From NCBI GenBank assembly GCA_026785865.1, contig JAJAZG010000290.1, positions 1-11,545 of the forward strand: a stretch of DNA of 11,545 nucleotides, written 5' to 3'. A model generated the notes under the pieces. It did not search any database. It was given only the letters and a program-made list of their open reading frames with translations, and was not told the origin of the DNA. The position numbers and the translations under genes were made by a program. Positions 1 through 7,061 of the stretch are shown here, piece by piece (position 1 is the first letter of the stretch; each line of letters begins with the position of its first letter). The stretch comes from Pseudanabaena sp. CAN_BIN31 (lineage in GTDB: Bacteria > Cyanobacteriota > Cyanobacteriia > Pseudanabaenales > Pseudanabaenaceae).

Positions 1-311
1 ACCTAGTAATTATCGGAGGCTTACTAATCTTCGGAATCGTCTTTGCCTTTAACTCATCAGTGCATTCCTACTTAGTTCTCGCCTTTACCGACGATGATAA
101 AGTCGCGCTAAATGTGGGATTTTACTACATGGCAAACTCAGGCGGATGTTTAGTTGGTACGGTGCTATCAGGACTAGTGTACGAATTTTTTGGCTTGGTA
201 GGCTGTTTGTGGGTATCGACAGCGCTGGTTTTAGCTGCCGCCATAATTACGCGCAAATTGCCCGATCCTCAGACAAATAATGCGATCGCATGGAAATCTG
301 GTGCGGAATAG
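1..311 (+). CDS. arsJ: MFS transporter, C-terminal part, ArsJ-like (5' end outside window)
   Basis: This is the 3' end of a major facilitator superfamily transporter. The frame is open from the left edge (first full codon at 3), so the start lies outside the window; the internal GTG at 60 is not the start. About 102 residues remain. They hold roughly three hydrophobic helices: one right at the edge, one around the segment NVGFYYMANSGG, and one ending before TRKLPDP. The SSVHSYLVLAF, DDKVALNVGFYYMAN and GTVLSG stretches resemble ArsJ, the inner-membrane exporter of 1-arseno-3-phosphoglycerate, from memory of the family. ArsJ normally works with a dedicated glyceraldehyde-3-phosphate dehydrogenase, often in an ars cluster, which would lie to the left and cannot be seen. 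MFS membership is safe; the ArsJ assignment is less so. Confidence 0.68.
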   Translation, partial: LVIIGGLLIFGIVFAFNSSVHSYLVLAFTDDDKVALNVGFYYMANSGGCLVGTVLSGLVYEFFGLVGCLWVSTALVLAAAIITRKLPDPQTNNAIAWKSGAE

Positions 312-321
312 GCGATCGCCT

Positions 322-1674
322 CTATGACAATTCCAGTCTTGCTTTTAAGTTAGCTGGAGCAATATAAATGCGTGCTTTGCCTCGTTTAGATTGAGCGAGA
401 ACTAATAAATCTTTATCTACCAAGGCTGCAAGATAATTTCTAGCAGTGTTCTCAGTAACTCCCAAATCAATCGCAACCTGTTTTGCCATAAATTCTTGCC
501 CAGGAGATTTCAAAGCTTCTTTCAAGATTTCTAGATGACCGCTATTCAAAGTTTTGGCTAATGGGCTTCGATTAACCCAATTCATGAATTTTATAAATTC
601 ATCTTTCTTTCTATCTATATACTCGTACAAGGATTTAACTGCTTTTTCGATAGTTTCAACTTGGTTATAGATAAAATATGTCAAGTCAAAATCATCAGTT
701 TCGGTATAGATAAAAGCCTTATCATAAGCTCCACGTTTTTCTTTGATGAATTTACTAATTGACACATATTCAAACAACCAATAATCATCAGCCCGAAGAA
801 TACTCCAATAAAAAATAGCTCTTGCGGTTCTACCATTTCCATCACCAAAAGGATGAATATAAGCGATCATAAAATGTAGAATAATCGCTTTAATGATTGG
901 ATGGATAAAATCTGAACCTTGGCTATAATCTTGATTTGCAAAGTCACATAGATGATTTAGCCTAGATTGGATCGTCTGCCATTCAGGTGGATAAAATACA
1001 TTCTCAGCATATAAATCAGTCACAATAATATTATTGTCCTGTCTTAAGTGTCCTGATACTGCCTCGTTATCAATTGCTTTATAGGTTGCTATCCTATGTA
1101 ATTCCAATATCAATTCTATTGATAGTTCTTCATTTCTTCTCTCAATCGCTTTTTTCATTAACTGGTAGTTATTGAAAATCATCTGTTGAGATTTATCCTT
1201 GGGCGCAAGACTTTTTTTTAGCATCTCCTGTGCAACTTCGCGAGTAGTTGAAGCTCCTTCTAATTGAGATGAAGTGATTGCTTCTTCTAGCATTAAGCTT
1301 TTAACAAAATAATGTTGCTTGTCACTCGAAGAGATGAAGTTATTCCCATTTCGGATCTCTTGACCTCTGCCCATCATTTTGTCAATGGAGTATAACTTTG
1401 CATAAAGGGAATCAGGGATACTGTAAAAAAAACAGGATTCTTTTTCAGCTTGTAACTGTAGATGTTTTGCTCTTGCTTTTCTAGTGATTTTAGTCGCTAC
1501 CCATGCAGCTATTTCGTCATCTCCTCTTTCCACTCGCCATTTAAACTCATCCCAATGTAAATATCGACCTTTGCGATCTGTTTCATGATATCTACCGAGC
1601 AACATTACATATTTTTCGTATTCCACCTCCTTCACTAACTCAGAAAAAGGTTTTGGCACTCTAATTCTTGACAT
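322..1674 (-). CDS. Fic family protein with C-terminal winged-helix domain
   Basis: A 450-residue Fic (filamentation induced by cAMP) protein. Fic enzymes usually transfer AMP from ATP to a hydroxyl side chain of a target protein. The full catalytic motif HPFGDGNGR is present at residues 274-282, with the catalytic His274. An S-x-x-x-E-G inhibitory motif lies upstream (Ser135 to Gly140, SSQLEG). This is the arrangement of class II Fic proteins, in which an N-terminal helix blocks the ATP site through its glutamate. The last 75 residues look like a winged-helix DNA-binding domain, with the recognition region around DLGVTENTARNYL (403-415). No antitoxin-like ORF lies next to it, which fits self-inhibition. 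The gene contains no HIP1 octamer and is AT-rich, which may hint at later acquisition. The target is unknown. Confidence 0.93.
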   Translation of the reverse strand: MSRIRVPKPFSELVKEVEYEKYVMLLGRYHETDRKGRYLHWDEFKWRVERGDDEIAAWVATKITRKARAKHLQLQAEKESCFFYSIPDSLYAKLYSIDKMMGRGQEIRNGNNFISSSDKQHYFVKSLMLEEAITSSQLEGASTTREVAQEMLKKSLAPKDKSQQMIFNNYQLMKKAIERRNEELSIELILELHRIATYKAIDNEAVSGHLRQDNNIIVTDLYAENVFYPPEWQTIQSRLNHLCDFANQDYSQGSDFIHPIIKAIILHFMIAYIHPFGDGNGRTARAIFYWSILRADDYWLFEYVSISKFIKEKRGAYDKAFIYTETDDFDLTYFIYNQVETIEKAVKSLYEYIDRKKDEFIKFMNWVNRSPLAKTLNSGHLEILKEALKSPGQEFMAKQVAIDLGVTENTARNYLAALVDKDLLVLAQSKRGKARIYIAPANLKARLELS

Positions 1675-1702
1675 AGAGCTAATTTTTAACTCAATTTTAT
1701 TT

Positions 1703-1730
1703 AGTCTAGTCTATGCGATTTTATTGTCAA
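1703..1730 (-). promoter_or_regulatory. Candidate sigma70-type promoter of the Fic gene
   Basis: On the minus strand an exact TTGACA (1725-1730) is followed after 16 bp by TAGACT (1703-1708), a 4 of 6 match to the -10 consensus. TAGACT is immediately repeated, sharing one base (1708-1713). The -10 lies about 28 bp before the ATG at 1674. Cyanobacterial promoters vary, so this is only a candidate. Confidence 0.4.
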
Positions 1731-1746
1731 ATATACAGGTGTTCAT

Positions 1747-1791
1747 AACCCAAAGAGCTGTGGCGCAGGCTGCGCCACAGCTCTTTGGGTT
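1747..1791. terminator. Palindromic terminator downstream of sodB
   Basis: A perfect inverted repeat with 21-bp arms (1747-1767 and 1771-1791) and a 3-base loop GGC. The inner 12 bp of each arm are GC-rich and the outer part contains CTCTTTGGGTT. It lies 7 bp after the sodB stop, so it most likely ends sodB transcription, though there is no long clean U run. The central 27 bp are identical, apart from one loop base, to the palindrome at 3104-3144 beyond msrB. Confidence 0.7.
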
Positions 1792-1797
1792 TTATAC

Positions 1798-2400
1798 TTA
1801 TACAGCCGCGAAGTTAGCAGCAACGAATTCCCAGTTGATTAGCTTTTCAACGTAGTTAGCCATGTAGTTAGGACGGCTATTTTGGAAATCCAAATAATAA
1901 GCATGTTCCCAAACATCCATGGTTAATAAAGGAACTTGACCTTCATGAACTAGAGGATTTTCGGCATTAGCGGTTTTGGTGATTTTCAACTTACCGCCTT
2001 CAGCAACCAACCAGGCCCAGCCGCTACCAAATTGGGTTGCGCCAGCATTTTTAAATTCGGTCTTAAAGTTTTCCAAGCTACCGAAGCTCGCCTCGATCGC
2101 CGCTAACAAAGCGACAGTAGGAGCGCCGCCACCAGCAGGATTGATGCCCTTCCAGTAGAAGTTATGGTTCCAAACTTGAGCAGCGTTATTGAAGATTCCC
2201 GCTTTGCCTTCTTTATAGCTAATCTTAATGATTTCTTCTAAGGATTTGTCAGCAAGATCGGTATCTTTAATCAGGTTGTTGAGGGTGTCAACATAGGTTT
2301 TATGGTGTTTACCATAATGAAATGATAGGGTCTCAGCAGACATACCCGAAGCTGCAAGAGCATCTTGGGCGTAAGGTAAAGATGGGAGTTCAAATGCCAT
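1798..2400 (-). CDS. sodB: Superoxide dismutase [Fe]
   Basis: A 200-residue Fe-type superoxide dismutase, full length for the family, which converts superoxide to oxygen and hydrogen peroxide. The metal ligands are His28 (in FHYGKHH), His79 (in WNHNFYW), Asp162 and His166 (in DVWEHAYY). Gln75 in NNAAQVWNH is in the position that marks iron rather than manganese enzymes. The N-terminus MAFELPSLPY is typical of SodB and there is no signal peptide, so the enzyme should be cytosolic, where in cyanobacteria it protects photosystem I and iron-sulfur enzymes. It is divergent from msrB, another oxidative-stress gene, across a 170-bp shared promoter region. A TATAAT (2460-2465, minus) sits about 60 bp before the ATG. 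No strong Shine-Dalgarno sequence is seen. Confidence 0.97.
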   Translation of the reverse strand: MAFELPSLPYAQDALAASGMSAETLSFHYGKHHKTYVDTLNNLIKDTDLADKSLEEIIKISYKEGKAGIFNNAAQVWNHNFYWKGINPAGGGAPTVALLAAIEASFGSLENFKTEFKNAGATQFGSGWAWLVAEGGKLKITKTANAENPLVHEGQVPLLTMDVWEHAYYLDFQNSRPNYMANYVEKLINWEFVAANFAAV

Positions 2401-2450
2401 TGTTGTTTAACCTATTAAAGTTTGAAGTGATTGCTCAGCTTTAAGTATTG

Positions 2451-2478
2451 TTACAATCAATTATAGGCGAGATTGTAA
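2451..2478. promoter_or_regulatory. sodB -10 element inside an inverted repeat (possible operator)
   Basis: An 8-bp inverted repeat, TTACAATC (2451-2458) and GATTGTAA (2471-2478), is separated by 12 bp. The spacer contains a perfect -10 hexamer for sodB, TATAAT on the minus strand at 2460-2465. No good -35 is visible, as in many cyanobacterial promoters. A dimeric repressor bound here would cover the sodB promoter and could also affect the divergent msrB. The half-site does not match the Fur, NtcA or PerR consensus forms I know. The promoter call is firmer than the operator call. Confidence 0.4.
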
Positions 2479-2570
2479 ACCGTAGTGGCTGCTACAACTT
2501 TAAAATTCCTCAGTTGTTAATCCGATTTTACGGTTTTCAACGTAGATGATGCAAACCACTAAATCAACCA

Positions 2571-3092
2571 ATGAAGAAAAGAGATCTTTTAATAACTGGA
2601 GCCACCATCATCGGCGGTTCATGGCTATTACAATTTTTGCGATCGCCATCAACTGATCGGGCGATCGTCGTAGACTCAAATCAAACCAATCAAGCAACTA
2701 AAGGCTACAAAATCATGAAAACCGAAGACGAATGGAAACAAGCCCTCTCACCAGAGCAATATCAGGTTTTGCGGAAGCATGGCACTGAGCGAGCTTCTTC
2801 TAGCCCTCTAGACAAAGAATATAGCGCGGGTACTTATAAATGTGCAGGTTGCGACTTGCCCCTATTCACATCTGACACTAAGTTCGATAGCCGCACTGGC
2901 TGGCCGAGCTTTTTTGCACCGCTCGAAGGGGCGATCGCCACAACTACCGATAAGTCATTATTTATGACGCGTGTTGAAGTGCATTGCAGTCGATGCGGTG
3001 GACATTTGGGTCATGTATTTAATGATGGTCCCAAACCAACAGGAGAGCGCTATTGCATGAATGGAGTTTCCCTTAAATTCACTCCTGCTTAG
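2571..3092 (+). CDS. msrB: Peptide-methionine (R)-S-oxide reductase MsrB, membrane-anchored or exported
   Basis: This enzyme reduces methionine-R-sulfoxide in oxidised proteins. The MsrB domain spans about residues 50-173. The structural zinc site is two CxxC pairs, Cys91/Cys94 (CAGC) and Cys139/Cys142 (CSRC). The catalytic cysteine is Cys162 in RYCMNGVSL, and GWPSF and HLGHVF are family hallmarks. With this start, residues 1-24 form MKKRD plus a hydrophobic stretch, then a linker. This suggests a signal peptide or membrane anchor, and the KR pair is weakly Tat-like. The alternative ATG at 2715 (Met49) would give a plain 125-residue cytosolic enzyme. I prefer the upstream start because the hydrophobic leader is unlikely by chance. 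The gene is divergent from sodB and convergent with the DUF3769 gene. Confidence 0.95.
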   Translation: MKKRDLLITGATIIGGSWLLQFLRSPSTDRAIVVDSNQTNQATKGYKIMKTEDEWKQALSPEQYQVLRKHGTERASSSPLDKEYSAGTYKCAGCDLPLFTSDTKFDSRTGWPSFFAPLEGAIATTTDKSLFMTRVEVHCSRCGGHLGHVFNDGPKPTGERYCMNGVSLKFTPA

Positions 3093-3103
3093 CCCAATAG
3101 AAA

Positions 3104-3144
3104 CCAAAAAAGCTGTGGCGCACGCTGCGCCACAGCTTTTTTGG
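3104..3144. terminator. Bidirectional terminator downstream of msrB
   Basis: A perfect inverted repeat with 19-bp arms (3104-3122 and 3126-3144) and a 3-base loop CGC. The stem is GC-rich in the middle and runs into six T on the plus strand and, by symmetry, six T on the minus strand. It can therefore end both msrB and the converging DUF3769 gene. Its centre is almost identical to the palindrome at 1747-1791. Confidence 0.85.
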
Positions 3145-3182
3145 ACTAGAGCAAAAGAGTCGCCGACTCTTTTGCTCTAGTC
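3144..3182. terminator. Second hairpin, overlapping the stop codon of the DUF3769 gene
   Basis: A perfect inverted repeat with 19-bp arms (3144-3162 and 3164-3182) around one central base. It directly abuts the msrB terminator. Its right arm covers the stop codon (3177-3179) and the last codon of the minus-strand gene. On the minus strand, transcription meets this hairpin first and the T-rich one next, forming a tandem terminator or a stable mRNA 3' end. Confidence 0.6.
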
Positions 3183-5204
3183 GCGTTGTTCTATTCCATT
3201 TTGAACATTAGTCACATTATTGGGTGGGCGCGTCCAGTTAAAGTCACTAATTCGTAACAAGAATTCGCCTAGCCCTTGCGTAGGGTTGTAACGAACCAAT
3301 ACTGAATAGGTGCGCCTTGCATATTCTAAGGAATAAACAGCATCAATCAAATTGCCAGTATCCACGTTCCAACTTTGCTGAACACCAAGGCGAATTGGGC
3401 CATAGATTTGCTGTACTATTCCTGCTGTAAGCGATCGACTATCGGCAACTCGATCAAATAAGAATGGAGATTTACCACTAGGAAATGCTTGGGTATAGCT
3501 GACGATTAAGCTCGTATAATCAAGAAAATCTTTGGCAAAATTACCGACTTCCGCCGCGAAGCCAATAGTTCCATATAAGACGGATTGACTAGCTCCATTG
3601 GAATAGAAGGAACTAACACCTTGGGCAGACACAAAGGCATCTAGCTTCGGCACAATTGGTTTTGGGGAGAATCGCAAACCTGTTTCTTTTTCGGCTGGCA
3701 ATGGTTCACCTCGGAGTAAAGGGAATGCACGACTGAGCGAAACTGCACCTTGCAAGCGAATTAATGAGCTGATCGTACTGGGTTGGATGTCATCTCGGAC
3801 TGCCCCAATTAACTGAGCAGAAGCTTGATAGTTTAAAGAAATTTGGGAATCGCCAAGGACATAGTTGGGTGATAACAAAGTTGTCCCTAGAATATTATTC
3901 ACATCCTGAAATCCTAGGGAACCATTGAAAATGCGATCGCGAAAGGCATATTGTGACAGCAAAGTATGATTGCCAAATACAGGAAGCTGATAACTGGCAT
4001 TAAAGCGTAACAAAGAATCTATTTTCGTAAAATCTAAGCCTGAGAAACTGGCTCTTGCCGACAGGCTGGAACCGTTGTCAAAGGCTCCATTTAACGTAGC
4101 CACAACCCCAAGAATATCGAAGCCTGAAAATCCATTCTGACTAGAAAAAGCACGTTGTAGGAGCAATTGAGGTGACACTTGAAAACTCAAGTTGGGTTGA
4201 GTAATCACATCAAAGCTTTGTTGATAAAACACACCATCGCGATCGCGTCTGTCAAATCCCACCAAAGCAGGTGCAGAACGCTGAAAACCATCAAGTGTAA
4301 TGCTATTAACTGGTAATGGCAGCGAGAAGCCTTGGTCAAAAACGATGCGTGGAGATTCCAGATCGAGACGGTTTTGGGTTGGCGAAATTGGCGTTAAAGT
4401 TGCCTTACTGGTCGTAAGTTCTAGTTCAGGTGGCGTAAAAGGATCGTTAGTAACTCGCAAATTTTCGGCAGTCCAATTATCTCCATCAAGAATTAAGCGC
4501 TCGGTAATAAAACCAAGGCGACGAACTTGCCCTTCAGAAGTATTACCTGAGCCGATGGGAGATATGGTGATGGAATTAGTCGCAATTTCGGAAGGTGATC
4601 GCGAGACTTCGGAGCTGGTTAACTTACCAAGGTCAACTGAACCTGACGCATTGAGCAGTTCGCCCTTAACATTGCCGTAATTGTAGGTAAGCTGTGTACC
4701 GCGTATCTTTTGATCGCCGCGTGTAAAAAATACATTCCCCTCAGCAATCACTTCCTGCGTTTTGGTATTTAATCGCACGCGATCGGCTTTAAGTTCTGAT
4801 TTTTTGTAATTAATGATCACCTTGCCTTCAGCCACAAACACTTGCGTGTTGATGTCATACTCTTGGCGATCGCTAACTACGTTTAACTTTTCACCCACAG
4901 GCGGTGGCGAGATCGGACGCGGTTTGTCGTTGGGTTTTGGCTTTGGTAAACTATTTGGCTTAATCGGACCCGCTTGAGCAATTAGTTGCAAGGCGAGTTG
5001 ACGCGCGATCGCATCGGGATCGGGCAAGGTCTCTAATAAAAGCTGTAACTGCGATCGCACCTTGATGGGCAATTCGGCAGGTAATCTGGCAATACGACGA
5101 TTCAGCGTTGGCAGCGAAGACAACGGTTGACTAGAGATAGCGTGCCTTATCTCAGCATGGTTGCGGAGTGGTAATTGAGTCGAAGGCGGTAGTAAAAAGT
5201 CCAT
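3177..5204 (-). CDS. LptA/OstA-like and DUF3769 domain outer-membrane protein
   Basis: A 675-residue protein of the cyanobacterial DUF3769 type, related to the LptD/Imp lipopolysaccharide assembly proteins. Residues 1-80 are poorly defined and 80-103 are a proline- and lysine-rich linker. Residues about 108-192 look like an OstA/LptA beta-jellyroll repeat (QVFVAEGKVIINYKKSELKADR, then a similar EVIAEGNVFF...IRGTQLTYNY). From about 280 to the end there are alternating polar and hydrophobic strands with many SLSARASFSG-type segments, fitting an outer-membrane beta-barrel. The likely role is placing lipopolysaccharide or another lipid in the outer membrane; this is inferred from the family. The start is forced, because an in-frame stop lies two codons upstream (5208-5210), yet no ordinary signal peptide is visible. 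It lies 64 bp after dnaN on the same strand, possibly co-transcribed. Confidence 0.85.
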   Translation of the reverse strand: MDFLLPPSTQLPLRNHAEIRHAISSQPLSSLPTLNRRIARLPAELPIKVRSQLQLLLETLPDPDAIARQLALQLIAQAGPIKPNSLPKPKPNDKPRPISPPPVGEKLNVVSDRQEYDINTQVFVAEGKVIINYKKSELKADRVRLNTKTQEVIAEGNVFFTRGDQKIRGTQLTYNYGNVKGELLNASGSVDLGKLTSSEVSRSPSEIATNSITISPIGSGNTSEGQVRRLGFITERLILDGDNWTAENLRVTNDPFTPPELELTTSKATLTPISPTQNRLDLESPRIVFDQGFSLPLPVNSITLDGFQRSAPALVGFDRRDRDGVFYQQSFDVITQPNLSFQVSPQLLLQRAFSSQNGFSGFDILGVVATLNGAFDNGSSLSARASFSGLDFTKIDSLLRFNASYQLPVFGNHTLLSQYAFRDRIFNGSLGFQDVNNILGTTLLSPNYVLGDSQISLNYQASAQLIGAVRDDIQPSTISSLIRLQGAVSLSRAFPLLRGEPLPAEKETGLRFSPKPIVPKLDAFVSAQGVSSFYSNGASQSVLYGTIGFAAEVGNFAKDFLDYTSLIVSYTQAFPSGKSPFLFDRVADSRSLTAGIVQQIYGPIRLGVQQSWNVDTGNLIDAVYSLEYARRTYSVLVRYNPTQGLGEFLLRISDFNWTRPPNNVTNVQNGIEQRD

Positions 5205-5268
5205 ACTTCAACTAAGTTTACAGGATTTTTCTCTGAGATATCGCGATCGCGCTCAAAACAAGATTTGC

Positions 5269-6423
5269 TTAGTTACGAATTTGCACAGGCATGAGCAAAT
5301 AAGTCATCTTGGTTGCGCCAATTGGCACTAGCACCGCAGGGCTAGTCGGATTATTCATCTGAATTTGAATTTCATTACTAGGCAATGCTTTTAAGCCATC
5401 CAGTAAATATTTAACATTAAAGGCAATTTCCACATCTTCACCTGAAACTTGGGCAGGTAAAGATTCCTTTCCTGTCGCAACATCAGGGGCTTCAACCGAG
5501 AGAGAAATTTCTTGCCCTGTAGAGTCAACCGTGATTTTGACAATGTTATTTTTTTGGTCAGCCAAAACGGCAATCCGCTCTAGTGCTGACAAAAATAATT
5601 TGCGCTCTAAGGTAACTTGGCGATCAAAGCGATTGGGGATCAGTTGGCGATAGTTGGGATAACTGCCATCGAGCAGCCGCGAAATCAAGATTTGATTAGC
5701 GCTTTGGAAAATCATATTGGCGCGATCAAACTTCACGGCGATCGCCCCTTCAGTTTGTTGATTGAGCATTCGCTCTAATTCACGCAAAGCTCGCGCGGGA
5801 ATCGTAACTTCCAGATTAGTAGTGACAGTATCGCCTGTCACAGGTGGCTCATCAGCATCCAAAAACCCTGTTTGCACCACGGACAAGCGATGTCCATCGG
5901 TAGCGGCAAACTCTAAGCAGTCGGCAGTAGCAGTCACATGGACACCTGTAAGAATCCGCTTAGTTTCATCTGCCGAAGTCGCAAATAGGGTCGATGCAAG
6001 ACCACTCAGCATCGACTCGACTGGCAGATAAGTCGTCTCACCATCTTCACCAATCTGAGGCAATTCAGGAAATTCTTCTACGGGTAAACCATGCATTTGG
6101 TAACGCCCCGAACCACAGACAATCGATACCATCGTGTTTTCATTGTCCACGCTGATGGTGATGTCTTCATCGGGAAGCCTTGAAACGATGTCATTGAGCA
6201 ATTTCGCAGGCAGAGTAATCGATCCCGCCTCGACAACTTGAGCAGGAAAAGAAACCTGAATACCTAGATTTAGATCAAAGGCAGTCATGCCAAGGTTTTG
6301 AGTTGTTCCATCCGCGTCTAGACGAATATTTGCCAAGATCGGGTGAGTGGGACGAGATGCGACCGCCCGACCGACAAGGGCAAGGTTGGCAGCGAGTTGG
6401 TTTTGAGGGCAGACTAGTCGCAT
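5269..6423 (-). CDS. dnaN: DNA polymerase III beta subunit (sliding clamp)
   Basis: A 384-residue sliding clamp, the ring that tethers DNA polymerase III to DNA; normal length for the family. Three clamp domains are expected at about 1-125, 126-255 and 256-384. Family signatures include ATDGHRLS (174-181), SRLLDGSYPNYRQLIP (248-263), FNVKYLLDGL (335-344) and the C-terminal YLLMPVQIRN, which forms part of the partner-binding pocket. The first ATG, giving MRLVCPQNQL, fits known clamps. The gene is transcribed away from the oriC-like region to its right, and a dnaN-oriC arrangement is known in cyanobacteria. Its 5' flank is the AT-rich half of the origin. Initiation and dnaN expression may therefore be coupled, but no promoter can be chosen with confidence. 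Confidence 0.98.
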   Translation of the reverse strand: MRLVCPQNQLAANLALVGRAVASRPTHPILANIRLDADGTTQNLGMTAFDLNLGIQVSFPAQVVEAGSITLPAKLLNDIVSRLPDEDITISVDNENTMVSIVCGSGRYQMHGLPVEEFPELPQIGEDGETTYLPVESMLSGLASTLFATSADETKRILTGVHVTATADCLEFAATDGHRLSVVQTGFLDADEPPVTGDTVTTNLEVTIPARALRELERMLNQQTEGAIAVKFDRANMIFQSANQILISRLLDGSYPNYRQLIPNRFDRQVTLERKLFLSALERIAVLADQKNNIVKITVDSTGQEISLSVEAPDVATGKESLPAQVSGEDVEIAFNVKYLLDGLKALPSNEIQIQMNNPTSPAVLVPIGATKMTYLLMPVQIRN

Positions 6424-6949
6424 AATTTGACAGAGATTTTGTGTAACTGATTTGAGAAATCGTAGAACTGAGTAACTAAATTTTATTTAGAAAAACTTTA
6501 GATGAATTTCAAGAATTTCTATGAAGGTTTTGAAATTTAAGTTGACTCTAGAAATTTACAAAGCGCCAAGCAATCATAGCAAGCTTTTTGGCGAAATTTT
6601 TTAAAATCAAATGTAAAAAAAATTGGCAAGAAAAGTTAAGGAATTTTTGAGTTTTTTGGAAGCGATCGTTGAAAAACCAAAAAGTGAAAATTATATATTT
6701 AAAATTATTTTAGAGATGTGGAATGAAAAATTTTTTTCGCGAACAAATTTCAAAAATGAAACTTTTAAGAACGATATTTGATTTTTATTTTTTGACTTGC
6801 TATATTTTTTGGTTTGCTTTTTCAATTTGTGGAAATTAACTTTAGCATCGTTTGGATTTTTTAAACAAAAAATTTCAACAAAAACGATTTTTCATTTTCA
6901 TTTTTTTTTCATGCGATCTACAATTAATATTTAAAGAATAATAAAATCT
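6424..6949. other. AT-rich left flank of oriC; dnaN leader and likely unwinding region
   Basis: This 526-bp stretch has no credible gene. It is very AT-rich, with many A and T runs and the motif AAATTT recurring (for example 6533, 6552, 6594, 6745, 6870), so the DNA is probably curved and easy to melt. It lacks HIP1 octamers. It must contain the dnaN promoter; a TATAAT on the minus strand (6690-6695) is one candidate without a matching -35. A one-mismatch DnaA box occurs at 6828-6836. The part nearest 6950 is the most likely place for strand opening, given the DnaA-trio-like repeat beside it. Confidence 0.6.
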
Positions 6950-6950
6950 T

Positions 6951-6969
6951 TAATAGTAGTAGTAGGGGC
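6951..6969 (+). other. DnaA-trio-like TAG repeat and GC patch of the origin
   Basis: TAA followed by four consecutive TAG triplets (6951-6965), then GGGC (6966-6969), directly abuts two tandem DnaA boxes (6970-6987). Read away from the boxes, the triplets are 3'-GAT-5', the DnaA-trio consensus known from Bacillus subtilis, where DnaA passes from boxes onto one strand to open the duplex. The order trio, GC patch, two adjacent boxes matches the basal unwinding module described there. The pattern is seen directly; the function is inferred. Confidence 0.6.
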
Positions 6970-7052
6970 TGTGGAAAATGTGGATAACTTTAAAAAAAGT
7001 ATATTTAATCAGCTTTTCAGAGATTTTTGCCTGTGGATAAACCTGTGGATAA
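6970..7052 (-). promoter_or_regulatory. Left DnaA-box group (four boxes, minus orientation)
   Basis: Four exact boxes are on the minus strand: 6970-6978 (TTTTCCACA), 6979-6987, 7032-7040 and 7044-7052 (all TTATCCACA). The first two touch without a gap and adjoin the GC patch and TAG triplets. The last two are 12 bp apart. These are the likely loading boxes for strand opening to the left. Confidence 0.88.
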
Positions 7053-7061
7053 AGTGGCTAG

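Noticed and set aside
322..1674. Fic toxin with a separate antitoxin (FicT/FicA-type module)
   Set aside because: No small companion ORF with an inhibitory motif lies on either side, and the inhibitory motif is within the Fic protein itself.
1747..3144. Insertion sequence or composite transposon around sodB-msrB
   Set aside because: There is no transposase gene, and no target-site duplication is evident; the flanking palindromes look like terminators.
4300..4680. Plus-strand reading frame of 126 codons inside the DUF3769 gene
   Set aside because: It is antisense to a long gene with coherent beta-barrel coding, and its product has no recognisable features.
5426..5434. DnaA-like ATTTCCACA within dnaN
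   Set aside because: A single one-mismatch copy in coding DNA with no neighbours; expected by chance.
6828..6836. Additional DnaA box in the AT-rich left flank
   Set aside because: One mismatch (ATTTCCACA on the minus strand), isolated and outside the cluster in very AT-rich DNA, so it is not counted among the boxes.
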